Shown piece by piece: positions 1 to 6,249 of a stretch of 10,280 nucleotides of DNA; the stretch's first letter is position 1, and every line of letters begins with the position of its first letter. A model generated the notes under the pieces. That model did not search any database. It saw nothing but the letters and a program-made list of their open reading frames with translations, and had not been told where the DNA came from. This DNA comes from Candidatus Nesterenkonia stercoripullorum. Lineage in GTDB: Bacteria > Actinomycetota > Actinomycetes > Actinomycetales > Micrococcaceae. The DNA is taken from contig DXGD01000109.1 in NCBI GenBank assembly GCA_019114115.1, positions 1 to 10,280 on the forward strand, written 5' to 3'. Made by a program: the position numbers and the translations under genes.

Positions 1-40
1 GATTTTCCGTGAGATTCCGCAAGTGGTAATGCATATGCGA

Positions 41-83
41 AAGGCGGGGCTGCTTCCCGCAAAAGGGAAAGCAGCCCCGCCTT
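41..83 (-). terminator. Strong hairpin terminator of the rpmB-rpmG-rpsN operon
   Basis: The arms 41-58 and 65-83 form a 15-bp perfect stem (AAGGCGGGGCTGCTT against its complement) plus three further G-C pairs after a one-base bulge, closed by a short GCAAAA loop. Read on the minus strand it lies 40 bases past the rpsN stop codon and is followed by only a short T run (CCTTTC), so it is GC-driven, as is common in actinobacteria. The near-symmetry means it could also stop plus-strand transcripts. Bases 1-40 show no gene. Confidence 0.85.
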
Positions 84-115
84 GTCAGCCGTGCAGGGTC
101 AGCACTCAGGCTGAC
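84..115 (-). terminator. Second hairpin directly after rpsN
   Basis: The sequences GTCAGCC (84-90) and GGCTGAC (109-115) pair perfectly. An inner GTGC/GCAC pair (91-94 with 102-105) extends the stem past a three-base bulge. It begins 7 bases after the rpsN stop codon and abuts the larger hairpin at 41-83, giving a tandem arrangement. It may be an accessory terminator or a 3'-end stabiliser; there is no T tract to decide. Confidence 0.45.
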
Positions 116-122
116 CTTGGCA

Positions 123-428
123 TCACCAGGATGACTTGGTGATACCGGGAAGCTCACCGCGGTGAGCCATATCGCGGAAGCGAATACGGGAGATCCCGAA
201 CTTCTGGAACGTGCCGCGAGGGCGTCCATCGATCGAGTCGCGGTTGCGCACGCGGATCGGCGAAGCGTCCCGGGGGAGCTTCTGCAGTCCGACGCGAGCC
301 GCCTCGCGCTCTTCATCGCTTGCGTTCGGGTTGACCAGCGTCTTCTTCAGCTGGGCACGCTTCTCTGCATAGCGCTCGACCACGACCTTGCGCTCTTCGT
401 TCTTCGCGATCTTCGACTTCTTAGCCAT
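123..428 (-). CDS. rpsN: 30S ribosomal protein S14, cysteine-free long form
   Basis: This encodes uS14, a protein of the small-subunit head that binds 16S rRNA. The product is 101 residues, the usual length of the long zinc-independent form; the zinc form is about 61 residues. The family core lies at residues 56-101, with [11 protein letters not shown] (62-72), the [10 protein letters not shown] stretch (77-86) and the terminal [11 protein letters not shown]. No cysteine is present, so there is no CxxC zinc ribbon. The ATG at 428 is preceded by an AGAGGAG site (438-444) inside the end of rpmG, and the two genes are 2 bases apart. It is the last gene of the operon and is followed by two hairpins. 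In several actinobacteria cysteine-free paralogues like this are induced by zinc shortage under Zur, but I could not see a Zur box here. Whether a zinc-binding copy exists elsewhere cannot be told from this window. Confidence 0.97.
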   Translation of the reverse strand: MAKKSKIAKNEERKVVVERYAEKRAQLKKTLVNPNASDEEREAARVGLQKLPRDASPIRVRNRDSIDGRPRGTFQKFGISRIRFRDMAHRGELPGITKSSW

Positions 429-430
429 GA

Positions 431-597
<167 letters not shown>

Positions 598-598
<1 letters not shown>

Positions 599-834
599 TA
601 GAGCTTCTCACCCTTCTCGATCAGCTCGGCGACGACGGATTCGATACCGCGCACGTCGATGGTCTTGATGCCCTTGGCGGACAACGTCAGCGTCACCGTG
701 CGGCCCAACGAGGGAACCCAGTAGCGCTTCTTCTGGATATTCGGGTCGAACCGGCGCTTGGTGCGACGGTGCGAGTGGGAGATTTGGTTGCCGAATTGCG
801 GCCCCACTCCGGTTACCTGGCAACGTGCTGCCAT
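598..834 (-). CDS. rpmB: 50S ribosomal protein L28
   Basis: This encodes bL28 of the large ribosomal subunit. The product is 78 residues, with the family motif [19 protein letters not shown] (residues 11-29), then [11 protein letters not shown] and the C-terminal [10 protein letters not shown]. Only one cysteine (C5) is present, so the paired-cysteine zinc site of some L28 proteins is missing, matching the cysteine-free L33 and S14 next to it. The reading frame is open further upstream, but the ATG at 834 is chosen because the conserved MAARCQVTG start begins there and an excellent GGAGGA site (841-846) lies 6 bases ahead of it. It is the first gene of rpmB-rpmG-rpsN. The upstream region holds a 12-bp AT palindrome that may mark the promoter or an operator. 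Confidence 0.97.
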
Positions 835-856
835 GATCACTCCTCCAACATAAGTA

Positions 857-868
857 CGTATATATACG
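857..868 (-). promoter_or_regulatory. AT-rich perfect palindrome before rpmB (possible -10 or operator)
   Basis: The 12-base sequence CGTATATATACG is a perfect palindrome in an otherwise GC-rich region, centred about 28 bases upstream of the rpmB ATG and just outside its Shine-Dalgarno site. It overlaps a 5-bp hairpin (CGGGC 867-871 with GCCCG 875-879). Used as a -10 element (TATATA on the minus strand) it would give a leader of roughly 20 bases, but no good -35 hexamer is visible at 16-18 bases. It does not match the Zur box consensus known from Streptomyces and mycobacteria. The regulatory role is inference. Confidence 0.35.
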
Positions 869-1524
869 GGCGGTGCCCGCGAGCGCATACATGATCCGGC
901 GTGAGCCTTCGAGGCCCACGTCAGATCCCATATAGCCCTTGAGCTGATTCCCGCCACCAGTTATGAGACACGCGCCGGGGCGCGCCTCTCGGACACCGTT
1001 ACTTACGAGGACGGACCAGGCTGGGTGAGATCCAACCGAAGTGCCTTCTCTTCGCGCGGCTCTTGACGGGCAGGAGCCACGGACGGTGGTGAGCTCCCGA
1101 GGGAACTCGAAATGCAAAGCACTGAATAACCAGGCTCTACGGCACGTCATGCTTGCACTCCTGCGCCAAGGCAACCCGCTCGTCATCAGAAGAAGCCGTC
1201 AGGCCACATCAGATTCAAGGGGCACGCGCGCGCAGGAAACAGCACACCATGCGACTGTCTATGGTATCGGGATAGACCCATCAGGACAAACTGCGCCAGA
1301 GGACTGCGGAGGAGGTCCTGATCGTCTACTATGGCACGATCCACTGTGTCGTGAATGCTCGGGACGGAACCCCCACGGTAGATTCACCACAGAGGCAGCC
1401 ATGGCGTGAGCACGCACCACCCCGCATAGCTCGCGCCGGCCGCGCGGAGACCCTTCCGACCTGCCTGCCTCACCGGGCAGGATATGCAGGCTGAGTCGAG
1501 GACATCCCGTGAACGCATGCGGCG
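869..1524. other. Gene-free spacer between divergent rpmB and malic enzyme
   Basis: No supported gene, tRNA or known riboswitch was found. Open frames exist (for example 1041-1409 plus), but their third codon positions are rich in A/T, unlike all real genes here, and they match no family I know. The middle part (about 1100-1400) is noticeably lower in GC than its surroundings. Small hairpins occur: CGCGCC/GGCGCG near 970-983, GATCGT/ACGATC at 1320-1325/1336-1341, and CCTGCC/GGCAGG at 1464-1469/1476-1481. None has a T tract. Promoters for the two outward-facing genes should lie inside, but I cannot place them with confidence. Confidence 0.5.
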
Positions 1525-1594
1525 ACCTCCGCCGCCCTACCTCCGCCGCGCTGCCTCACCACACCTATCAATGCGCACCTATCAAAGACGATAA
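1525..1594. repeat. 14-bp-phased degenerate repeats upstream of the malic enzyme gene
   Basis: Two direct repeats with the same 14-base period lie next to each other. ACCTCCGCCGC occurs at 1525-1535 and 1539-1549, and CACCTATCAA at 1562-1571 and 1576-1585. Cut into 14-mers from 1525, four consecutive units end in CCT or GCT. The block ends next to the AAGGAT ribosome site of the malic enzyme, so the repeats would lie in its promoter or leader. They may be operator half-sites for a regulator or simply replication slippage. Confidence 0.5.
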
Positions 1595-1609
1595 GGATGA
1601 ATCCGCACC

Positions 1610-2827
1610 ATGACTCCCACTTCACAGACGACGAATGATCAATCGTCCTCCGCCGCCTCCCATGCTGCGTCGCAGCACACGGAGCTGACGAACGAGGAGA
1701 TCTTCTCCGCCCACGCCGGAGGAAAGCTCTCCGTGGAGCTGTCCCGCCCGATCGAGACCCAGCACGATCTTTCCGTGGCGTACACACCTGGAGTGGCCCA
1801 GGTCAGCCGCGCCATCGCGGAGGATCCCGACATGGCCCAGACACATACGTGGGCCTCACGGCTGGTCGCCGTCGTCTCGGACGGCAGCGCCGTACTGGGC
1901 CTGGGAGACATCGGGCCCAGCGCCTCGCTGCCTGTCATGGAAGGCAAATGTGCGCTGTTCAAGAGCTTCAGCGGGCTGAACTCGATTCCGCTGGTGCTCA
2001 ACACCAACGACGTCGACGAGATCGTGGAGACCGTCGTCCGGATGAGCCCCAGCTTCGGGGCGGTCAACCTTGAGGACATCTCCGCCCCGCGCTGCTTCGA
2101 GATCGAGCAGCGCTTGATCGAGGCGCTCGACATCCCAGTGTTCCATGACGATCAGCACGGAACTGCCGTCGTCGTGCTGGCGGCGCTGACCAACGCCGCC
2201 AAGCTGACCGGCAAGGCGCTGAGTTCGCTGCGCGTGGTCATCACCGGGGCCGGGGCCGCCGGGATCGCCGTGGCTGAGATCCTGCTCAGCGCCGGAGTGA
2301 CCGATATCGTGCTGACCGATTCCCGTGGCATCATCCACCGCGACCGGGATGATCTGAGCACGTACAAGACCGAGTACGCGGGCAAGACGAACCCCCGTGG
2401 CGTCACCGGCGGCACGGCGGAGGCGCTCGACGGCGCTGACGTGTTCATCGGCGTCTCCTCCGCGAAAGTCCCGGAGGCAGACATCGCCTCGATGAATGCG
2501 GGCGGCATCGTCTTCGCCCTGTCCAATCCCGATCCGGAAGTGCACCCTGACGTGGCCGCGCGCACTGCCGCCGTCGTCGCCACCGGACGCAGCGACTATC
2601 CGAACCAGATCAACAACGTGCTGGCCTTCCCGGGGATCTTCCGGGGAGCGCTCGACGCCGGCGCGCGGCGGATCGGTGCGCAGATGAAACTGGCCGCTGC
2701 CGAGGCCATCGCCGAGCTCGTGGGCGATGACCTGCGTGCCGACTACATCGTGCCGAGCCCGCTGGATCCGCGAGTCGCGCCCGCAGTCGCCGACGCAGTG
2801 CAGCGAGCGGCCCAGCCCGAAGGCTGA
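1610..2827 (+). CDS. Malic enzyme, probably NAD-dependent
   Basis: This enzyme oxidatively decarboxylates L-malate to pyruvate and CO2 in the cytosol with a divalent metal, linking the TCA cycle to pyruvate. At 405 residues it is the usual short bacterial type without a phosphotransacetylase domain. Seen motifs are YTPGVA (58-63), GDIGPSASLPVMEGK (99-113), metal-ligand NLEDISAP (153-160), HDDQHGTA (169-176), nucleotide-binding GAGAAG (213-218), SNPDPE (335-340) and NQINNVLAFPGIFRGAL (362-378). Aspartate 237 at the end of the second Rossmann strand (VLTDSRG) suggests NAD rather than NADP; this is inference. The first 25 residues are Ser/Thr-rich and look disordered. The ATG at 1610 has an AAGGAT site (1593-1598), a slightly long 11 bases away. 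The gene stands alone on the plus strand and ends at a shared terminator with the convergent acetyltransferase gene. Symbols such as maeA, maeB or mez are used inconsistently, so none is given. Confidence 0.95.
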   Translation: MTPTSQTTNDQSSSAASHAASQHTELTNEEIFSAHAGGKLSVELSRPIETQHDLSVAYTPGVAQVSRAIAEDPDMAQTHTWASRLVAVVSDGSAVLGLGDIGPSASLPVMEGKCALFKSFSGLNSIPLVLNTNDVDEIVETVVRMSPSFGAVNLEDISAPRCFEIEQRLIEALDIPVFHDDQHGTAVVVLAALTNAAKLTGKALSSLRVVITGAGAAGIAVAEILLSAGVTDIVLTDSRGIIHRDRDDLSTYKTEYAGKTNPRGVTGGTAEALDGADVFIGVSSAKVPEADIASMNAGGIVFALSNPDPEVHPDVAARTAAVVATGRSDYPNQINNVLAFPGIFRGALDAGARRIGAQMKLAAAEAIAELVGDDLRADYIVPSPLDPRVAPAVADAVQRAAQPEG

Positions 2828-2837
2828 AACGGGCCGG

Positions 2838-2876
2838 TGAGCTGGGGGCGCGCTGCCGCATGCCGCCCCCGGCTCA
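2838..2876. terminator. Bidirectional terminator between convergent genes
   Basis: TGAGCTGGGGGCG (2838-2850) pairs with CGCCCCCGGCTCA (2864-2876) over 13 bp with one G-T wobble, leaving a 13-base loop. It starts 10 bases after the malic enzyme stop, and its right arm contains the stop codon of the opposing acetyltransferase gene. One hairpin can therefore serve both strands. There is no T tract on either side. Confidence 0.75.
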
Positions 2877-3527
2877 GCTCTGCTGCGGCTCCTGGCAGAC
2901 GCTCCGCACGGCGTGCGCTGGCGAGCCGAGCACCACCGTCCGCGGCGGCACGTCCCGGGTGACCACTGAGGCGGCGGCCACCACAGCACCGTCGCCGATG
3001 GTCACGCCGGGCAGCACTGTCACGTTGGAACCGACCCAGACCTGACGGCCGATCACGATAGGCGCCGGATGCATATCGGCACGACGCTCGGGCCGCAGAT
3101 CGTGATTCAGCGTCGCCAGCACCGTGTTGTGCCCGATCAGACTGTCATCGCCGATGCTCACCCCGCCCTGGTCCTGGAAGACGCAGCCGGAGTTGATGAA
3201 GACCCGCTTCCCCAGCACGATGTTCTTCCCGAAATCGGAGCGGAACGGCGGGAAGACCGTCACCGACTCATCCACCGGACTGCCGATGAGCTCTGCCAGC
3301 AGCTCCCGGACCCGGCCCGGCTCGTGGTATCCGCCGTTGAGCTCACCGGTGATCCGCAGGGCCTCCTGACTGACCCGGTGCATCGCCTGGTGCAAGGGTG
3401 AGTCGCCGGGGATCGTCGTCCCTGCGTTCAGAGCATCGAGCAGGTCGCTCAGCTGCTGCGTGGCGGACGCTGCCTGGCTCGCGGTCTCACGGCCACCACC
3501 GGGGCTCTCAGCATCGCGGCTCATCAT
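2874..3527 (-). CDS. Hexapeptide-repeat O-acetyltransferase, maltose/galactoside acetyltransferase type
   Basis: The product (217 residues) is a left-handed beta-helix acetyltransferase that transfers acetyl from acetyl-CoA to a hydroxyl of a sugar or similar acceptor. The helix covers about residues 88-207, with hexapeptide turns such as IGDDSL, IGHNTV, VWVGSNV and IGDGAVV. The catalytic histidine is H142 in ATLNHDL, followed by the HPAPIVIG block (153-160) and W164; the end has the family GSPAHAVR (201-208). The N-terminal 35 residues are polar and extra to the usual fold, after which a Mac-like helix (about 45-80) follows. The ATG at 3527 overlaps the TGA of the dehydrogenase gene (ATGA); a second ATG at 3524 would also fit. 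Tight coupling suggests the two enzymes serve the same pathway, but the acceptor is unknown. Confidence 0.88.
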   Translation of the reverse strand: MMSRDAESPGGGRETASQAASATQQLSDLLDALNAGTTIPGDSPLHQAMHRVSQEALRITGELNGGYHEPGRVRELLAELIGSPVDESVTVFPPFRSDFGKNIVLGKRVFINSGCVFQDQGGVSIGDDSLIGHNTVLATLNHDLRPERRADMHPAPIVIGRQVWVGSNVTVLPGVTIGDGAVVAAASVVTRDVPPRTVVLGSPAHAVRSVCQEPQQS

Positions 3528-4546
3528 GGCTTCAGCAGCACTTTCACGGACTCCCGGGAGTCCATCGCCGCATACGCTTCGGCAGCCTGTTCCAACGGCA
3601 GGGTCCTGTCGAAGACCTTTCCGGGATCGATCGTCCGGTCCCAGATCAGCTGGATCAGCTCGGGCAGGAATCGGCGTACGGGAGCGGGGCCGCCGTGCAA
3701 GTGGACAAGGCCGAAGAACAGCTCCCCGCCTGGCAGCTCGACGTCGTGCGAAACACCCACATAGCCGACGTGACCTCCGGGACGCGTCGACCGGATCGCC
3801 TGCATCATCGATTCCTGCGAGCCCACCGCCTCGATCACGCAGTCGGCGCCGAGCCCGTCAGTGAGCTCCTTGATCCTCTCCACACCCTGGTCACCGCGCT
3901 CGACGACGATATCGCTCGCGCCGAAATCGCGAGCCAGCTCCTGCCGATCGGCGTGCCGGCTCATCGCGATGATCTTCTGCGCTCCGAGCTGCTTCGCGGC
4001 GAGGACCCCCATGAGCCCGACGGCGCCGTCGCCGACGACCGCCACTGACTTCCCTGGACCGACCTCGGCCGCTACGGCTGCGAACCATCCGGTGCCCAGC
4101 ACGTCCGACGCCGCGAGCAGAGAAGGGATGAGGTCCTCATCCGGCTGGCCCGGCGTAGCCACCAGTGTGCCGTCTGCATGGGGAATGCGCGCGTACTCGG
4201 CCTGGGTCCCGATCTCACCGTCGACGAAGATCGCCTCGACGCAGCGCGACTGATACCCCGCCGCGCAGATCGCGCAGGTATTGTCCGAGATGACGAAGGA
4301 GCCGACGACGAAATCGCCTGGCACCACTGTCACGACGGCGTCCCCGATCTGCTCGACGACGCCGACGTATTCATGCCCCATCGCCTGCTGATCCGGGGTG
4401 TCCGCTCCCCGGTACGGCCACAGATCGGAACCGCACACGCAGGCGGCCACAATCCTGATCACCGCATCGGTGGGCTCTTGGATCCTCGGGTTCTCCCGTT
4501 CCTCCACCCGGACGTCACCGGGGGCATGCATGATCACACCGCGCAT
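3524..4546 (-). CDS. Zinc-dependent medium-chain alcohol dehydrogenase family protein
   Basis: This 340-residue MDR enzyme probably oxidises an alcohol or reduces an aldehyde or ketone with NAD(P). The catalytic zinc site is seen as CGSD (38-41) and GHEYVG (57-62). The structural zinc loop has C91, C94 and C102, with aspartate 88 where the first cysteine usually stands, a variant known in some family members. The Rossmann motif is GDGAVG (172-177). The basic MSRHADRQ stretch (195-202) after the second strand favours NADP, which is inference. The C-terminus is the usual VKVLLKP. The ATG at 4546 has a strong GGAAGGAG site about 7 bases upstream. It is the first gene of a two-gene unit with the acetyltransferase, since 171 bases separate it from the gene upstream. 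The substrate cannot be told from sequence. Confidence 0.93.
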   Translation of the reverse strand: MRGVIMHAPGDVRVEERENPRIQEPTDAVIRIVAACVCGSDLWPYRGADTPDQQAMGHEYVGVVEQIGDAVVTVVPGDFVVGSFVISDNTCAICAAGYQSRCVEAIFVDGEIGTQAEYARIPHADGTLVATPGQPDEDLIPSLLAASDVLGTGWFAAVAAEVGPGKSVAVVGDGAVGLMGVLAAKQLGAQKIIAMSRHADRQELARDFGASDIVVERGDQGVERIKELTDGLGADCVIEAVGSQESMMQAIRSTRPGGHVGYVGVSHDVELPGGELFFGLVHLHGGPAPVRRFLPELIQLIWDRTIDPGKVFDRTLPLEQAAEAYAAMDSRESVKVLLKP

Positions 4547-4640
4547 GAAGCGCTCCTTCCCTGAAGCTTTGGTCGGCAGCGGGCTGACCGCCGCCTCTAC
4601 GCTTCAGCCTAGGACGGAGCACGGCCTCGTGGGAGTCCCT

Positions 4641-4692
4641 CTCAGGGCACCCCAGTCAGGGAAGTACGTAGCAGAGCCAGCTCAGGGCACCC
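4641..4692. repeat. 12-bp direct repeat, 40 bp apart, upstream of the dehydrogenase gene
   Basis: CTCAGGGCACCC is found exactly at 4641-4652 and again at 4681-4692, start to start 40 bases, or close to four helical turns. Each copy contains a short dyad, GGG-CA-CCC. They lie 95 and 135 bases before the dehydrogenase start, and 26 bases past the transporter stop for the nearer copy. The placement fits a pair of regulator sites for the dehydrogenase/acetyltransferase unit; no promoter hexamers could be assigned with confidence in 4561-4717. Confidence 0.5.
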
Positions 4693-4717
4693 GACCACAG
4701 AGCTCGCCCACGCAGCC

Positions 4718-6148
4718 TTACTGCTTTCGGAGCGTGATCTGCCAGCTGGCTTCGCCCTGCTCCCGGAAATCGGTGACCTCATGACCATCTTCGGCGGCCC
4801 AGTGCGGGATCGCCTCCGTCGCCTGAGTGCAGTCGAAGTCGATGACCAGGTGGTCCCCCGGCGTAAGCGTCTTCATCACGTCTTTGGCCTCGATGAGCGG
4901 GAACGGGCACAGCGCACCCAGCGAATCCAGCGCGTAGTGCCTATCGCCCAGGTCTTTGAGCTTGGCTGACGGCCCACCCTCCTGCGACTTCAGGGCCACC
5001 GACGTCGGTGCGGCAGCGATCCCGCCGAAGACAGCAGAGACCTCGCGCGAGGTCCGACCGGGTTCCTGCGGAGCATCGACGGCGCTGATCGTACCGGCCT
5101 CGGTCGAGTACACCTCCGTGGGCTCGGGGGCTCCGGCGGGTGCGGTGACTGCCGGCTTGAGCCACAGCTTGGCGCCAGCACCCACGCCGAGGGCGATGAA
5201 CAGCAGCGCGATCCAGCCTTGGAAACTGAACAGGCTGGTCTGGACCATGCCGTTGCCGACAGTGCATCCGCCGGCGAGCGCGGCACCCACGCCCATCATC
5301 GACCCGCCCACGACGGCGCGTGTCGAGGCCTTGGCATCGGGCACGCGGATGCGGAACTCCCCTGTGGCCTTGGCGGCGAAGAACGCACCGGCGAAGAGGC
5401 CGAGGACCAGCATCACGCCCCAGTTGATCGCGCTGTCGTCGCCGGTGGTGGCGTAGTTGGCGATGTCGCCGGTGGGGGTGGTGATGCCCAGCCCGCTATT
5501 TCGCCCGGTCGCCGCGGAGAGCGGCCAGGCGATGACGCCGATCAGGCCGATGAGTGCGCCAGCGGTGTAGAAGTGCAGCGGACGCTTCCAGGCGGGAACG
5601 CCTTCGAGCCGGGCCGGTTTGGGCAGCCGCGCCTCTTTCGTCAGGAAGTGCCGCACCAGGAGGCCGGTGAAGACAGCCAGGGCGATGGCGAAGATCCACG
5701 GCGAGATCCCGAACAGCGCGGGCACCGTGGTCAGGTTCGTCTGCCAGCTGGTCATCCAGGTGTTGAAGCCAGCGAGCGCACCGGTGTTCATCGCCGATGC
5801 GAACAGCGCGTACATCGCGAGCGCGATCCACGAACCCACAAGGCCCTCGGCGGAGCGGTACCAGGTCCCGGAAGCGCAGCCGCCGGCGAGGATGATGCCC
5901 AGGCCGAAGACGAACCCGCCGATGATGATCGCCGCGGGAGCGAAGGACGGCGCCTCCGGCGAGATGATCCCCGCGCTGGTCAGCGCAGCGAGGCCCACGG
6001 CATGCACTGAGATCACGATGAGCAGGGCGACGAACGTGCGCCAGGACTTCTGCAAGAAGATATCGCGCAGCATGCCGGTGACGCAGAAGCGTCCGCGCTG
6101 CATCACGATGCCCAGCACGATACCGACGGCAAGACCGGTGACGATCAT
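4718..6148 (-). CDS. YeeE-type thiosulfate transporter fused to a YeeD/TusA sulfur-carrier domain
   Basis: The membrane part (about residues 1-330) is a YeeE/YedE (TsuA) permease with about nine hydrophobic segments. The three cysteines that relay thiosulfate in this family are present: C22 in GRFCVTG, C91 in GGCASG and C285 in GGCTVG. After a linker of roughly 75 residues rich in Ala, Pro, Ser and Glu comes a complete TusA-like domain (about 403-476) with the CPFP motif (C414) and the YeeD-type DCTQATEAIPHW (C440). YeeD is the separate cytoplasmic partner of YeeE in E. coli. The protein should import thiosulfate and pass the sulfur to cysteine or other sulfur metabolism. A GTG at 6157 is in frame, but the GGAGG site (6158-6162) touches it directly and lies 9 bases before the ATG at 6148, so that ATG is preferred; it also puts the first two cysteines at 22 and 91. 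Length is 476 residues. There is no cysteine-synthesis gene nearby. Confidence 0.93.
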   Translation of the reverse strand: MIVTGLAVGIVLGIVMQRGRFCVTGMLRDIFLQKSWRTFVALLIVISVHAVGLAALTSAGIISPEAPSFAPAAIIIGGFVFGLGIILAGGCASGTWYRSAEGLVGSWIALAMYALFASAMNTGALAGFNTWMTSWQTNLTTVPALFGISPWIFAIALAVFTGLLVRHFLTKEARLPKPARLEGVPAWKRPLHFYTAGALIGLIGVIAWPLSAATGRNSGLGITTPTGDIANYATTGDDSAINWGVMLVLGLFAGAFFAAKATGEFRIRVPDAKASTRAVVGGSMMGVGAALAGGCTVGNGMVQTSLFSFQGWIALLFIALGVGAGAKLWLKPAVTAPAGAPEPTEVYSTEAGTISAVDAPQEPGRTSREVSAVFGGIAAAPTSVALKSQEGGPSAKLKDLGDRHYALDSLGALCPFPLIEAKDVMKTLTPGDHLVIDFDCTQATEAIPHWAAEDGHEVTDFREQGEASWQITLRKQ

Positions 6149-6157
6149 GAGAGTCAC

Positions 6158-6162
6158 CCTCC
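6158..6162 (-). promoter_or_regulatory. Ribosome binding site deciding the transporter start
   Basis: GGAGG on the minus strand directly abuts an in-frame GTG (6157) and is 9 bases from the ATG at 6148. The spacing makes the ATG the functional start. Confidence 0.7.
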
Positions 6163-6199
6163 ACTCATGCGTTGAACAGCAATTACTCTCATGGACGCT

Positions 6200-6218
6200 A
6201 CCGAGTGGGCAGCTCGGT
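6200..6218 (-). promoter_or_regulatory. Short hairpin between the GNAT gene and the transporter gene
   Basis: ACCGAG (6200-6205) and CTCGGT (6213-6218) form a perfect 6-bp stem with a 7-base loop. It lies about 30 bases after the GNAT stop and 50 bases before the transporter start. It could be a weak terminator of the upstream operon or a structure or operator of the transporter leader. There is no T tract, and no clear -35/-10 pair could be placed in this 92-base gap. Confidence 0.35.
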
Positions 6219-6249
6219 GTGGAGACCGCCCTTCATAAAACGTCACACG

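Noticed and set aside
835..1100. Zur box upstream of rpmB
   Set aside because: I looked for the AT-rich dyad of the TGAAAATNATTTTCA kind and found no reasonable match on either strand.
608..1186. Minus-strand open frame of 192 codons over rpmB and its upstream region
   Set aside because: It is out of frame with rpmB, which has a clear start and family match, and lacks any domain.
1041..1409. Possible 122-codon gene in the spacer
   Set aside because: Third codon positions are not G/C-biased as in the true genes, there is no good ribosome site, and the product is unfamiliar.
835..1609. tRNA, tmRNA, RNase P RNA or known riboswitch in the spacer
   Set aside because: No T-loop GGTTCGAATCC-like sequence, no tmRNA or RNase P conserved ends, and no TPP, cobalamin, glycine or Mg-box core motifs were seen.
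1856..2989. Minus-strand open frame of 377 codons across the malic enzyme
   Set aside because: It is the antisense shadow of a gene with all malic enzyme motifs and has no family similarity.
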